64,000 nt of DNA from NCBI GenBank assembly GCA_013397435.1, contig VZRG01002386.1:41157-105156 (forward strand), given 5' to 3'. The notes under the pieces were generated by a model that saw nothing but the letters and a program-made list of their open reading frames with translations, was not told the origin of the DNA and searched no databases. The stretch comes from Erythrocercus mccallii. Lineage: Eukaryota > Chordata > Aves > Passeriformes > Dicruridae. Shown piece after piece: positions 12,552-26,900 of this stretch (position 1 is its first letter; the number at the start of each line of letters is the position of its first letter). A program made the position numbers and the translations under genes.

Positions 12552-15500
12552 CTGAAAGACATATTCAGACTCTATTTGAAAAGTTTACTGATATTATTAA
12601 TACTTTATTAAAATGCTTTTAATTATAAACATGAAATTAATTTTAAGTGAGCCATCACCTTATTTGGTTTAAGTCAAATTCAGGGGTTGAGAACAAATTC
12701 TGCAGAGACAAATGCTAGCTTCATGAAAGGAAGACTGTTCAAGACTTAGTCCTCTGACAAAGACCACAGCAAATCCTTCACACCTCAAAACATCTCATAT
12801 AATAATATGGAATAACATATTAATTATGTCTAACGAGGGCTCACATAAGAACTCCAACATGCATTAAAGTAAAAAACAGTTAGTGGCTACCCAGAAGTTT
12901 TTTGAAAGAAATAAAATGGTGGTGAACCATTAATAAATCCCAAAATTTTTTTAAGAACTGCTTGCACCATGGAACTGGACACAAAAAGTAGAAAAGTAAC
13001 CAAGCAAGACAGAAAGCTTCATTAATGCTGGGAAAGATCAGAAGAGAGAAAGGGGATGACCCAGAGGACTGCCACCACAAAAGGCTGATGCTACCTACAA
13101 TTTAAGGACAAAGTAGAAAAATGTCCATTATGAACTATGAACTCACTCAAAGAAAAGGAAAAACCAACTAATAAACACGATGCAGCCAATACAGACAAAG
13201 GTGGGTGAAGATCCAGATAAATTTCCCTAATAGAATCAGGAAAGCATTAGCAACAATGTATAAAACACCAGAAAGACTTTAGAATATTCTCCAGAATTCT
13301 TGTGAAGAATTACAGCAAAATTCCAACTTGAGTACTTTTGCTTGATACACAGCTAACCAGTTGGATGGAAGAAATCTTGCTTTTGAAAGAAAGACAGGAA
13401 AAAATTATTTACTTTGGTTAAAAATATGTCAGTGGAGTTAACATCAGAGTCAAGAGCTAAAGAACAACACTGTCCTATTATATTAATGAATTAATCAGTG
13501 ATGGAAATCAGCATGTATTTATATATTAGTGAAACAAGATAAGACTTCCCTTTCTTCTACCAAAAAAGCAAGATTTTTAGACTTATCTAAATATAAAATT
13601 TGAAATAGTCTATTAGTTAAAACAGTATGCCTTAGAGGCACGTCGTGCAGTAACTCCATACCCACACCCTGTACAACCACCACTAACCCTCCTCCAAAAA
13701 AACGACTAAGCTTTAAAAAAGTCCTTGCACTGAAGAACACAAAGTGTTTTCCACCTTACTACAGCAGGCAAGACAACAAAAACCTAACAACACTCAAGAC
13801 TGGTCAAAATTCAGCTAGCAGTATCTCCAACTGACAATGCTAGAATCACTGAAATAGCAGGTATTTTATTTTGCTCCACTGCAGAGAAAGATAAATTTTG
13901 ATGGAACACAGAAGACTAAGATTTTATAAATACACACTGAACTAGTATCTGAAGTCTACGCAGGACTCTAACCTGTACCATTTTGGCAAACATGGTGAGA
14001 TTGAGCTTCCAGGTAGCCCAATTTCACCTGTTCAAAATTATACATTATAACACTATCTCAAAGAGACAGACAGCCGAAGTTTGGGAAAAAATACTTTTAC
14101 TTTTCACCTGAAGCTAATCACACGATAGTCTTCCCTAGTTCTCAATTTAAATCTCTACAAAAATAAAAAAAACAAAACAAACAGAAGAAATAAGGTGAAG
14201 TGTGATAGGCTGAACAATGCATTACAAAAAAAAATTTGCAAAGGATAAAAGAATTACGGTGATACTGAAAAACTACATGTCCAATGCCCTTCATACTTCA
14301 GCTTTCTGAATAATTTCAATTCATTGCAGGTTTCAAAAAATATGAAACATTATCAATCAGAAATGAGAATGTGAAAGTTTTCAAACTAAAGGATTTTCTG
14401 AGATTAAGAAAACTCTCATTTTTTACATCAACAGAAAAATATTCACCATGACTGCTCAGATCAGTACTGACAGAGCTGTTTTGTCTTTTGTGTGGTGTTC
14501 AACAGACAATTTCGACATATTAACCTTTCCACACTGTAACATCCAAGCATTTACTTTTTGTTACATTAAAGCTCTTATTTAAATTAGGCTTTAGGTAATC
14601 CAAACATTTCTAGTGAAAGAATCAGAGGCCAGTATATAATCACTCACATATATATATATGTATTAATTGTTCCTTTAGTAATTATTTAATACAATAATTT
14701 AGTAATCACTGTATTATCCAATTGATTTTGCATCTATTAGCATTGCTACCTAATACTGGCATTTTACAGTTATTCAACCTTTGCTGCAGTAAGTTTAAAG
14801 AACAAGCTTAAAAGAAGTATTTTGCTGTACTAAATATATGTATCTTTTCCTATGCAGCAATTAAAAGCTTTAATTTAATTCATGTATACACACAATTTTA
14901 TTTTTTACACTGTCTTAAACCTCAACTACGGTCTACTTTAAACTTTTTTTACTTACTGTAAAAAAAAAGCTATGTAGGGAAGTGCCTGTGCAAAAACATT
15001 TATGTAAAAAAGCAGATGAATATATTATAATAATATATACAAAAAAATATAGAATTAGGCACAAAAGAACACAGGGCGATCAGAAGACAGGGACAGGAAG
15101 GGAAGACTGGCAACAAGCATTCTCAATGCTACGGAATTGCCCCAAAAAAGTATAGGGCAAGTAACCGTGACAAAAGCTGTTTCGTACATATAGGCAAAAG
15201 CATCTCTTGTACAATGAAAGCCAAACTGGTACTATTCATTCAAAAATGAAGCCCATCTTAAAGTAAAATTTATGCCAAAAGATTTAACAATGGATTTTGG
15301 AAGACAAGAAATGAACACATCAGCCGCTGAATGCAAAGATAGATTTATGCAACATATACTTTTTCTACTTTCAGTTATCCATTCAGCATCGCCTAACAGT
15401 AATTCCCTGTTCCAGTAAAAATGGAAGCACAAATATGCAAGCACATATACAAGTGAACTTTTCATAACATTTGTGGAACAAATGAAATTTAGCTTTTCGG

Positions 15501-16242
15501 GGAGTTATTGAAAGATCCTGGCACTGTATGAAATCTCTCTAACTGTAGTCTCTTATTTGTCATTATAAATGGTACTTCTCAGCTGAAGTTGCATCATTAA
15601 ATTCCACTTGGGAATAGAAAACCATATTTCCAACACAGGAACAAAACTTGTTCAAGCCATTGAAAGGTGAATTTAACTACTGTTAAAACAACAATCTCAT
15701 TCTCTAACAAATTTTATTAGCAGAATCAGTGTTCATAAAGCTTAAAAGCGAAGTCAAGGGGAGCAAGGTACTGGAGGAATAACAAGGTATTTTGGAGAAA
15801 TAGAGTCTATACCTAAGCAGCAACAACCTGAAATATCCTTCCCTATACAGCACTTAAAACAAAATTTTGGGGGTTTTTTTGCTGAAAACTAGGTCGGGGG
15901 GTGGCCAAGGGATGTTGGAGGAGACTTTATAAGCCAACTAATAACTACTGCTGAAACTCCTGTAAAACTGGAGACTTACTGGCAAGTAGCTATTTCATGA
16001 GGTGGTTTGGATTTCTGGACTTGAAAATCCTAATGCAATTCAAATGTCTTGCCGCTAATGCTTTAACAAATATAAATATGCACAGAAAACAGCAGGCTAC
16101 AATATTTACCTTAGGGGAAAAAGTTTTTAAAAGCACTGTGAGAATGACTAAAAGACAGTATTAGTTGATTTACAAATCAAGTTATAGCTCCAAATACGTA
16201 GTTTAAAAAAATATAAACCCCAAAAAATTAAAAACCTAGCCC

Positions 16243-16326
16243 TGAATCATAGAAACATTTAGGTTGGAGAAGACCTTTAAGATGGAGTCCAACCATTATC
16301 CTGCACTGCCAAGTTCCATTGAACAT
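16243..16326 (-). mobile_element. CR1 LINE 3'-end fragment
   Basis: On the minus strand the sequence reads through AACTTGGCAGTGC, GGTTGGACTCC, TTAAAGGTCTTCTCCAACC, TAAATG and TTCTATGATTC. This is the hallmark 3' UTR and octamer tail of avian CR1 retrotransposons. The copy is strongly 5'-truncated, as is typical, and slightly diverged. Its orientation is the same as the host gene, inside PTBP2 intron 3. It is the main evidence that the genome is avian. Confidence 0.85.
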
Positions 16327-18631
16327 AGGAATGGTTATATTCAATTCAGACTACCATAAAAACCCATGTTCTATAACAACCATAACACTGATCTAAGTCC
16401 TCTGCATCTCTCCATCAAGGAGATGAAAAATTCAGTTTCCATGTGACATCAGGCAACTATTTCTAAACAAGATCTCATCTTTACTAATGCTATTCAAAGC
16501 ATTATTCTCACATCCAAATACAATACTACAATTTAAATATAATTGATACATAAGCTACATCCCTGTTTCACGGAGTTCCTTCAATTCAGCATAAATCAAT
16601 TTGTTGGAAATGAATGCTTACAGGTTGACAAAGCCTTTAAATGGCCATAATCTGAACAACTCAGGTCCTGGCATTTTCAGTTAGAAACTCCTATTTTATT
16701 AAACAAAGAAATAGGAACTTATATTAAAACACAACAAAATGAACTGCAGTATACACAAGGCGTATTGTAAGTCCAAGTCATTCAATCATTCAAGCTATAA
16801 ATATTCAATGCCAAAGCAGTTTGAATATTCAAAACCAAGCAGTTTTTGCAGAAAAACTGTTCTTCAAGTTCAGCATAACTCCTAGCAAAGAATGAATAGC
16901 TTACTTCCTGATAATAACTGTTTTTGAAAACATATTTTAATAAAATCTCATCCTAGAGGAGCTTTTCTCTGCACTTTTTTTTTTTGAGAAATATATAAAT
17001 CTGGCCTAAGAGTTCTGAGACCTTTACATAAAATGCATAATTTTTCTGTACAATAAGGTTTTTTTCATAAGCACACAATCTCCTAATACAGAAATGTAAC
17101 TATGTGGGTACAGGCAAAAAAATTTTGGATACCATATAAAGTTGCTTTCACCCATTAGTTCCTGAAAAGGGAAAAGAATGTAAAAATGACCACAAGACAC
17201 TGGCCATAAATCCCTGTGTATCTGCAGTAGTGAAATAATATATGAATAAACATCCTTTCTGCAGAAATAACTCTGTTTCACAACTGCCACTATATACCAA
17301 CAACCAACAAAAAAAAAAGGAACTTTCAGTTTGTATATACTAAAGACAAGAAGCTTAATAGCAGTAGTATTCAGTTCTGTTCTGTGTAGAAAGCACTTCC
17401 TGTTTTACCTTGGCTAAATATATGTAACTTAATGTTATAGGACATACATGTATCCAGACAGGAAATAAGAGACTAAGACAAAAGTGATACAATTGAAAAT
17501 ATCTAGTTTATCCAGTTGTGGATTATTACCAGACAGAAATAGCAAAATGTTGCACTGGCTACTGAACACAATAATCTGCCTCAATCAACCAGCAACAAAC
17601 TGCAGACAATCACGAATTGTGTAACAGAGACCATTGTGGTTTTATTTCTGGAAAATTCTTTTCTTAAAGAAAATTTTCCTGTATGTACCCTACCCTGATG
17701 TAAGTGATGGAATGTAGGAAGAGAGCTGTTGTATGATCCAGTGACCTCTCCCAGGCTCCCAAAAGCATATAAACAGAACCTTTGCTTTAGTATGTAAATC
17801 TTCAAAACTTAACTTAAAGATAAAATCTGGAATTCAAAATGTTTGAAAGAACAAGAAAAGGAGATACTACACTCAAAAATACAATAAAAACACACAATAT
17901 GAAGTTGTGTAAAGTCCACATTTATTAACCTTGAGGGTTAGGTTACATGGTCAGTGTTAATTACACTTTTGTTAATAGGATTTTTTTGCTGTTTATCATA
18001 GACAAGGGCCATGTGCATATGAAATTCTTGACCAATCAATATTAAAACTATCTTACACTACAAAGACTATTGCTTAAGAGGAATTTGACCTTAAATAAGT
18101 AAACACAATGAAACAGAAAACTTAAATACAGCTTTTAATTGGCACATCTGCACATAGACCACATCTGTTTCAAAATGCACTGAGCACTGAGTTTTCTAAG
18201 CAACTATGGTAACACATTTACAGTATGGTATAGTGGCTGTTAAATGTTGCAACCTAAAACTAATGCACTCAATTTAGTCCTTAAAAATATGTAAAAATAC
18301 CACAGGCTAGAGTGAAATCCAACTAAAGTAGAACGAGTTACTACAGCATAGTGATGCAGACAAATTACCTAAATTAAATCACAGCCACATTTTATTTCTC
18401 CCATCCTGAGATTTTATTTTTCTGTTTCTAAATCTGCATATCTGTAGAAATATGTAAAGTATACAGTATTACTGAATTACTATACTTTTCAATCACAGGT
18501 AATGTACTTCTTAAAATCTTTCCAATTATTATTAATTGTAATCAATTTACAAACTTCAGAAGTAAATTACCTATGTTTAGGCATCATTACTTTTAACTAA
18601 TAACCAATTTTACTTAATGTGTTAGCAAAAA

Positions 18632-18656
18632 ATGGCACATCTATGGCACATCTATG
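18632..18656. repeat. 11-bp tandem duplication
   Basis: ATGGCACATCT occurs twice in a row, followed by ATG, in PTBP2 intron 3. Confidence 0.95.
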
Positions 18657-21600
18657 TTTACTGCCCAAGTCAAATACAGCACTTGAAATATTATTAGCTT
18701 GTATGTCTCAGTGTCGAGTATTCTGCTAATATAATGAATTACCTACCAAAGTCACGCCTAACATTCCCTGCTAATTAAGTAAAAACAAGCTCAACAGTAT
18801 CATTCAAAGCTCCAGGAGTTTGGTGAGCTCAGCTGCAAAATAATTTTGGAATGTTTCTACTGATCTACTTTAAACACAGAAATGTGAACAATGAAATTGA
18901 TGGCAGCTGTAACAAGAAAACCTGCCAATTCTTCTTGACTTTGACAAGACAATTTTCATAAAACTTCCATCAACATCTTTCACTTTTTATCTACATCCCT
19001 TAAAAATTTTCCTCTTTTGTGTGCGGATTTCAGCAACGGAGTTCACGGCATGAGCATGTTACAGATGCTCAGATAACTCATCCTACAACTTTCATTACGC
19101 AATTCTCTATCTTGAACAGCAAAAGCCTCACATGAAATTTATCGTAAAAGGTTCAGCGTAAAAGTAACCCCCTTCACAGAGGAACCACTTTTTTCAGTTT
19201 TTAAAGATAAGGGAAATTTTTCTTGCATTTAAAATCTGCAGAATAAACAACTGCAGCTATGCATTTACTGAACTGAAAGGTAAAAAAATTATTTATGTAC
19301 AATCATTTGCAATCTGCCTTACTAATGTTTTCAAAAACATTAGCAACGTCAGAATCAGCAGTATTTAAAGATCCTGGTTTCAGCTCTGGTTTCTAAGAAT
19401 CCTGTTATGAAATCATATGTTAGCTTACCTAAGAGCCTTTCTAGTCATTGCGCGTCAACACAAAAAAAAAAAATCAACTCACAGATCTTTATGAGAAGAC
19501 TATGCTCTCCAAAGAAATCAGAATCAAGTAAGATTATGGCAGAAAATAAGAAAAGACCGGCAATATTTTCGAAAAAGGTGAAGGAAAACTAGCAGTGGTG
19601 TAAGCAGTAGTAAAAGGCCTGTGGTTCTGACAACAAAACTTTAATATACTCACGTCAGCTGGTGTTAAAAACATCAGAAACTTACACATGTAACAAAAAA
19701 ACTTCTTAAAAAAGCTTAGATATTTGCTGATCTTGTACTTTACAAGCAATTCTCCCTTGTTACAAATTCTAATCCAGCAGATGGGATCCTTCCCGTAATG
19801 TTTACCAAATAATGTTCTGCCATACTGTCCAACCTAGTTCAGGAACAAAACTAAATCTTGTATATTTAAATATAAATACTTAACTGAAATTCCTCAACAA
19901 CGACAGTAATCACATTTTTCCAAAACAGGGTTCAGAATTAAGAGGCAAAAGTCATCTTAATCCAAGTCCAGATTTCTTTCAAGACTGGTCTTTTGCAAAA
20001 GACACAAAGAACCTAAAACAGTAACTTCACCTGTAGTGAATGTTAAGGTAATACACTGTCACCTACACAGTCTGGAGGATGCATACAGATGATAAAACTG
20101 TTTAGAAAATGCCCAAGGATCAGGCCTTGTATTTTGAGCCATGTCTAACATGCTAGCCTTTTTTTAGAGAATTACTAGTGGCTCAAACTATCAGTAAGAA
20201 TGCAAATCAAACATTTGTTCACCAATTTCACAAGTTTCTTTCACAAAAAAATAGGAAAGGATTCATCTGCAAAACTCCCTATAGGGCAGAGAAACCATTC
20301 CCCTTTCCTGCTTTCACCAGGAGAGAAGATTAGAGAAAGAGTATTCATAAAAGCATTAAAGTACTACAGTAACCTCACTGAATGGCAGCTGAATACAAAA
20401 AAAACCCCCACACTAATGGAACTGTTCCCATGATAAAAAGGTAGGATGCTCATTTTTAAAAAATCATCTTCAGTCTCACCCATAATGATACAGCCCTCAG
20501 TTCCACCAAAACCCCTCCGCTTCCAAGCAAAGGTAGTTTTTGGACAACTTAGGCATTTTGGTTTAGATTAATATTTCTACAGCAGAGAAAGAAATGAGGT
20601 TGTGATTGACAAGATTTTGTTCAAAGTTTAGCCCTGCTAAGACACTGCTATTGACAGCTGGTTTCTTGACTGTGTACACTTTCACCAATAGAAGGCTCAG
20701 AGGATTACAAAGACAAATCATCTCTTTCTTCTGTTCTCCTAGCTATCTACTTAAAAAAATATCACAGGATCAGATATTGGAAAAATCACAGTCAAAACCA
20801 GAGTAAGTTTCCATATTCTCCAGAAAACAATGGCCAAGTCTCATAATATCATGACACTTTCCAACTCCTAAGAATGAAAGGGCAAGAACAAGTATTAGTT
20901 TTACATGGGGAGATATCTACAACACGTCTCATTTACAAGGGACTTAATAAATGATCACAGATTCCCTGAAGCCCTAGAACATTTGGGAAAGATTCATCAC
21001 TACTATACCTTGGCTATAGCAAAAAAAAAATAATTGTTTAATTTACTAAAGTTTTAAACTCTTCTGAAGAAAAAAGTAATAGCAGAACTGAAGCAAAAGG
21101 AGGACATCAATTCAGACAGAAAGAATACTTGAGCTCATTTGGCTTCAGGATACGGTTACAGAAGTATTAACATACAAGTTTCCACTTCACGTGTAACTAC
21201 TTCAGAGTTTACAATCTGAACTTTTAAATTGTGCAAGTCTGGAAAAAGTAATTCCTGGTCCACAGTAAACAAGACAGCTATGGGAGGATATATTCAGAAG
21301 CTGAACAGTGGATTTATCCTACTCTACAGGGGTTTTTTGTGCTACTTAAAAAAGGCAGGCAGAATGAAATATTAATACAATACCAGAAAATGTTTAAAAA
21401 ATAGAATACCCAAACAAATTAGCCCCATTTTCACTGACTAGTATAGAGAATTACTTGAATTACAGCACTCAGATGTAATCTGACTGCATTCAAATTGTGG
21501 GGTTTTGTTTGTTTGGGATTATTTTTCCAACCTTCTTTTCATAGTAACAGAAATTAGTGAAACTTTCAATAACAGGCATCTGATACTAGAGGAGCCTGAC

Positions 21601-23580
21601 CACTGCTGCTAATGAGATAGTTTCTTCAGCAGTCATTTGTGGTTATGGATGCCAAAAAAACCCAAACAGAAAACCCCCACCCACACCAAAAAACCTCCCA
21701 CACACAACAAAGAAACTCCCAAGAGTAAAACCAAACCCTTAATCAGCTTAAAGAGAGTGGAAATAAAAACAAAATGGGAAGCAACATCTCTGTTAGATAC
21801 AGCAAACTCTCCTCCCATAAATCAACCTAATGAGATCAAAATATGCTTTTCCATTTTCAGAACTTTTCAGGATGAATTTCTATGTAAAGGCTGCTTAGAC
21901 AAGCTTTTGTTTTTCTTCTTCTGAAACCTCAAAATGATAATTCTTATTTCAATTCTTTTCCCTTTATCTCTTTTTTCCTTTGATAAATTAACTTGCATTT
22001 AATAACCTGGAACTAAATTTTTATCTAAAAATATATGGAAAATCTGGTAACATTCAGGACTTGGTCCTGTCTTAATGTTCACTGCCCACACCCAAACCCT
22101 CATGAACACAACTCCTTTCCGTAGTAGTTTCTTGTTTAAGTAAAGCAAACTGATGAGGCACTAATTAATATCCAGGACTGAAGAGGACACCAAGAAAATG
22201 AAAACAAGATGGACCTCTTTCAGAACCAGAAGGAAGTAAGAAAAACAGGAAAGAGAGACAAATGTTCTGGGGTTCCAGAATGGCTATGAATGCACTACAT
22301 TGCATTTCTGACTTATTCCAAAGTATGACCACCTCTTCACCTTTGGTTACAGACCTGCCAGTGGAAGTGGTTTTCTCCTGCTGTCACACTCCTCCACTCA
22401 ACACTGCACTGTCTGCAACTGTGCAATCACATGACTGATCAGTAAGTTGCTCCAAGGACAAACTACTTAATTTTGTTAGAATAGTTTAATGCTGCATTAA
22501 CTTACTCTGCAAGTGAATGAGCACTCCAAGAGAAGAGTGTGTCGCAGAAACGTGTGGATTTGGAGGTTTTTCTGCTTGTGCTAAAGACGTAGGATGAGAA
22601 AGCACAGAGCTAACCATTCTGGCAAGGGCTGTCACCACAGCACCCTCATTGTTACATGAAATTGCACACTGAATCCCAAACTCTAACTAATAAATTAAAA
22701 TGGAAAGAGTCTACTATTAATACCAGTGATTAATTGGTGACCCCATAAATACAGAAAATCAGGAACAGTAGAACAGTGAACCAGGCAACTGACTGGAAAA
22801 TGCAGCAACGCTCTGATGCTATGAATCAACTACTCCACATCTCTAAGGCAAAAGAAAAAAAAGGAGAAAAAACCCACAAAAAATTAATGGTATGGTAGAA
22901 AACAAAAAAAGGAAAAAGCAAGACCTCTGAAATGAGCCTTCCAAGGAAACTGAATCCACATTCAACATACAGAAACATCAACTGCAATAGAAGGCATTTT
23001 AGTATGCTCCAATTAATGAAGAAACCTTTCGATCTAGCATCGCCAGAAAAATGATTCAAGAACAGCCACAGTTGCACTCATATTCTGGTATTCTACCACT
23101 GCAGTCTCAAACTGAGGGAGCAAAGTGAAGCTTCCTGCTTTAGCAGTGAACCAGAACTCTCTCTTCCTGAATCCACACTATACTATGAAACTAGCACAGT
23201 GGTCTTCCCTGTAATGCCCAGACTCGCAGATGTCCATGTGTAAAGAAGTTGATGTCACACAGGAGTTGGGCTGTTCACCTTTGCCTGGAGGTTGAGAGTC
23301 CTTACTTTAAAGGTAGCTGTACGAGACAACTGTTAATTTTTCATCCCATCACCCACCCACAATTTAGAGCGCGGACATCTGAAAGTTGCCTGTTTTGAGG
23401 GATTATTCTCCTCAGACACCCAGGGTTTGTAGGAAATACAAAGTCACTAAATTCTAATACAAGCCAACACTTTATCCCTCTATAGCACACCAGATTCTTG
23501 TTTCGGTGTTCTCCCCTTGTAAACAGGAAATGAGTCCAAGTATAAATTATAGATTTCTCCTTTGAAAGGGCATCACTTAC

Positions 23581-23656
23581 CAGTAACTACCATGCTGCTC
23601 ATGTTAGAGTTCGGGCTACTGAGTACACTGCCTGAAAGAAGTTCGTCAGATCCTCT
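23581..23656 (-). CDS. PTBP2: PTBP2 coding exon 3 (N-terminal NLS region)
   Basis: Encodes residues 14-38 and the first base of residue 39: RGSDELLSGSVLSSPNSNMS followed by SMVVT. The segment precedes RRM1. It contributes Arg14, which with Lys13 and the downstream KKFK (exon 4) forms the bipartite nuclear localisation signal described for PTB proteins. The acceptor on the minus strand is preceded by a pyrimidine-rich tract with CTCTT and TCTCTTTC motifs; the donor is GTAAGT. The 76-nt length gives phase 1 into exon 4. Met32 and Met35 are possible internal starts. Confidence 0.96.
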
Positions 23657-23938
23657 CTAAAAAGAAAGAGACAGTAAGAGATTTTTTTCCTCTATTTGTG
23701 ATTTTTAAAGATGATACTTCCTCTTTTCAGATAACTGCAACAATTTGAAATCTAAGTAAAGCGGAATATTTACATGGCAATCTGAAATGAGAGCAGCTTA
23801 AGCACAGTTGTTTAACCCACCACTGAAATGAAGCCATCTCTGGACACAATGAGAACTGCTGAACAACAATTTTGTCCAGCACTTCAAATTAAAATATAAT
23901 TAAATATATTTATTCTACTTCAATAACATTTAAATTAA

Positions 23939-23939
23939 N
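23939..23939. other. Undetermined base (N)
   Basis: A single ambiguous base in intron 2; it affects no coding sequence. Confidence 0.99.
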
Positions 23940-26900
23940 AAACTACAAGGGAAATCTATGCAAATAGAAATGTGGAGTTTAGCTCAATTTTATCACCCCT
24001 ATTTAAAAAAAAAGATTTAATGTTCACAGGAAATGAAATCAGTTTTCATTTTGGGAATATCCATTTGTTCTGCAAAACACAATTTAGGGCAGGGAATTAC
24101 ATCTTCATTGTAGTTCTTAAAATATGACAAATATCAATTAGTGAATGACTTAAAAGTGGGCTGCAAGAATCAGAGGGCTTCTATTGAAACCATACAAGAG
24201 AACCCTTTCCACAAATTGTTTGTAAGATGGGCATTTGACACAGCTGAAGAGGCACTTCTTTACACACCTTGTTGTTTCTTTTTTCTTCTTTTATGCCCCA
24301 ACCCTCTTCACCCTCAAGACTTCATCTCTCAAAAAGCCTAAAAATATCTTTATGTGCTATTTCAATAAACAAAATATTTAAACCATCCTTTGAATGTTAT
24401 CTTTAACTTCTTATAGGTTCTTTCCCAATTCAAAAGTATTTCTGCAGCACCCTTAAGACTAATCCAGGTCACTGCTAATATCGTAATGAGGAAAAAAACC
24501 TGTTCTACTCATCCTTATTAAAATAAATGGGTTTAATTCTGTTGTGGACACTACAGGAGAATCAAGAATAGTTAATAAATATGTTTTACAGGGAACTTCA
24601 GTACTTCACAATAAATTCACCTGAGACTATTACCTTCATAGATAGCACTGTTGAAAGACTAAAAAAAAAATAACCAAATCCTTACCTTTCTCTCATACTG
24701 CACTATATCTGGGTCAACACAGAGAACAGCATGTTAAAGTTTATATATGTTTATATAACATTCATATATGGCACACGTAGAGCCATTAAAATTCACTTGG
24801 TTTTCAACATCAGCTCTGAAGAATCTCTATAAAGTTACTGAATGCTCCAAGCTTGTAAGGGTACATAGCAAGCAACAAAGCTGTGCCTATCTAATCAGCC
24901 AGAGTTCTGTTCAGATTGCATCATGCCTAATACCAAGATCAGGTAGACCCATGAGAAGGACCATGTCTTATCCTTTTCAATGTGAGGATGCATTTCTAAT
25001 CAGATGTAACTATGAAAAAATATTAGCTAGATAGAACTGAGAAACACCATAGGTAAGCTATAGAAACTGTTATTCTAACTACATTGCTTTCTGCTACTGA
25101 TGTAATACAGTTGAAACGTAAACATTCTTTCTTTTTCATGTTTTATTTTTTCTAACATAATATTGACAAGAGTAGAATGCTGCAAAGTTGAAGATTAATA
25201 GCAGCATTAGATTACTCAGTAATAAGTGCAGTTTTTTCTGCCTGCAGTACCCATCTAGACAGTCCCTGTCTTCAGACTGGCCAGCTCAGCTAAACAGGCA
25301 GAAGCAGCAGCAGACACTGACTATGTTCATAGTTCACCTGAATAAGATCATTCAGCAGCATTTTTTCCCCCTTAATATGACAGGCATTAATTTGCAATGG
25401 TACACCAATTACTACATAAATAGCTAAAGCAAACCCAGTACCAAATGAATGCTCTTCCCAAAACCTGAAGGAACTTTACAATTCTGAAATATCTCAAATT
25501 TGACTGGCCTTCAGCTTCAGCAAGTTACTTACAACAGCAACTGCTGAATGAAAAAGTGCAAAAGTGATTACATAAACTTCTGGTTTCTAGTAAATCAGGC
25601 TTTCAAAAAAGCTGTTAATTTCTTAATCCACAGCAGAAAAATCCAAAAGGAGCACAAATTACTGAACAGAGTGGATATTCAGATCCTGTATTTGTGTTTC
25701 ATGAACAGTTCTCTTCATTTACAAATGTATCATTTTACATTTCATGAATACTTTCATAGTCAGTCACAAGATTTTGTCATTACACTTTAAAGTTTTAACA
25801 TTTTTGCTTCAGAAGAATAATTAAGTGTGAATTTCTTGCACTGACCTGTATCATAAAGTCTACGCTTGACTTATCTGCATAAATTAGTGTTCCAAAGTCT
25901 GAATCACAGATGTACAGGTTCTTCATATTCCCCCATGAAATCCCAAATGTATAGCAAACCTCTACCAACTCACTCCTGTACATATTTCCCAAGCTTTTGG
26001 TCAAAGACAAACATCTCTCTTACTGCATGAGTAATGACCTTATTAGATATACATGGTTGTTTTTCCTAATCGGATCTTAAGCAGCCTAGACCCGTCTGTA
26101 CTTCAATTCCATATGTAACTTAAAACCAGCTTTGCCGTAAAAGCCATGATGGACTTGGACACTGAATGATTAAATTACAAAATCAAAAGCAGTACCTGCC
26201 TGGTTATTGTGATTGACTTCAAAAGGGTTATCTGAAGATCTTGGCTGTCTAGTAAAGCAATTTCCTATAAGCATCTCAAGTAAGCCAATGTGTGCTCTTA
26301 GACTGGCACTACTGTATAACACAATCCATCTCGAATTACAAAGACATAAAAAGTTATTTTACTTACATTTATTCAGCAGAGATAAGGCTTTACTTGATTT
26401 GTGGTTTGGGGTGATTGGTTTTGGTTTTACATGCATCTTCTTTTAGAAGGTGCTAAGCCAAAAAGGACTGACACAATGGTCCACGAGCAAAGCTTTTCAT
26501 CACTCTGCTATGTCACACATGAATTTCAAAATCATAACCAATTTTCCAAGCATCTTCAATATTTAATTAGTCTCAAGGACGGAAGTTTTTCTAGTCGAAT
26601 GGTATAAACCTTTAAACTAAATTAGGTAATTGAGTGTTTCAGAGCTAAGGAAACCAAACTCAGATCTTTGAAGAGCACAGAGAATCAAGACTCAAGGAAG
26701 GAAGATCAAAGAGCAATGTTCACTTAACTCTTTTCCCTGTTTGTGCAAACTGCTGTCCTAAAGAACCAAAGCAAGTTTGAGATTGTATAATAATACTGAA
26801 GATCACAAATACAGAGATGGCAAAAATGGTCATATCTAATTTAAAATAACAAACAAATAAAAAACCCCACAATTATTATATTTCACCATAAACTGCAAAG

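Larger units (their letters stand above)
12552..23580 (-). other. PTBP2: PTBP2 intron 3 (11.0 kb)
   Basis: Large AT-rich intron between exons 3 and 4. It contains a CR1 3'-end relic (about 16243-16326), a strongly strand-asymmetric A/C tract at about 21650-21740, an 11-bp tandem duplication at 18632-18656, and A runs such as 19462-19473. Open frames inside it lack recognisable homology and are treated as chance. Confidence 0.8.
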
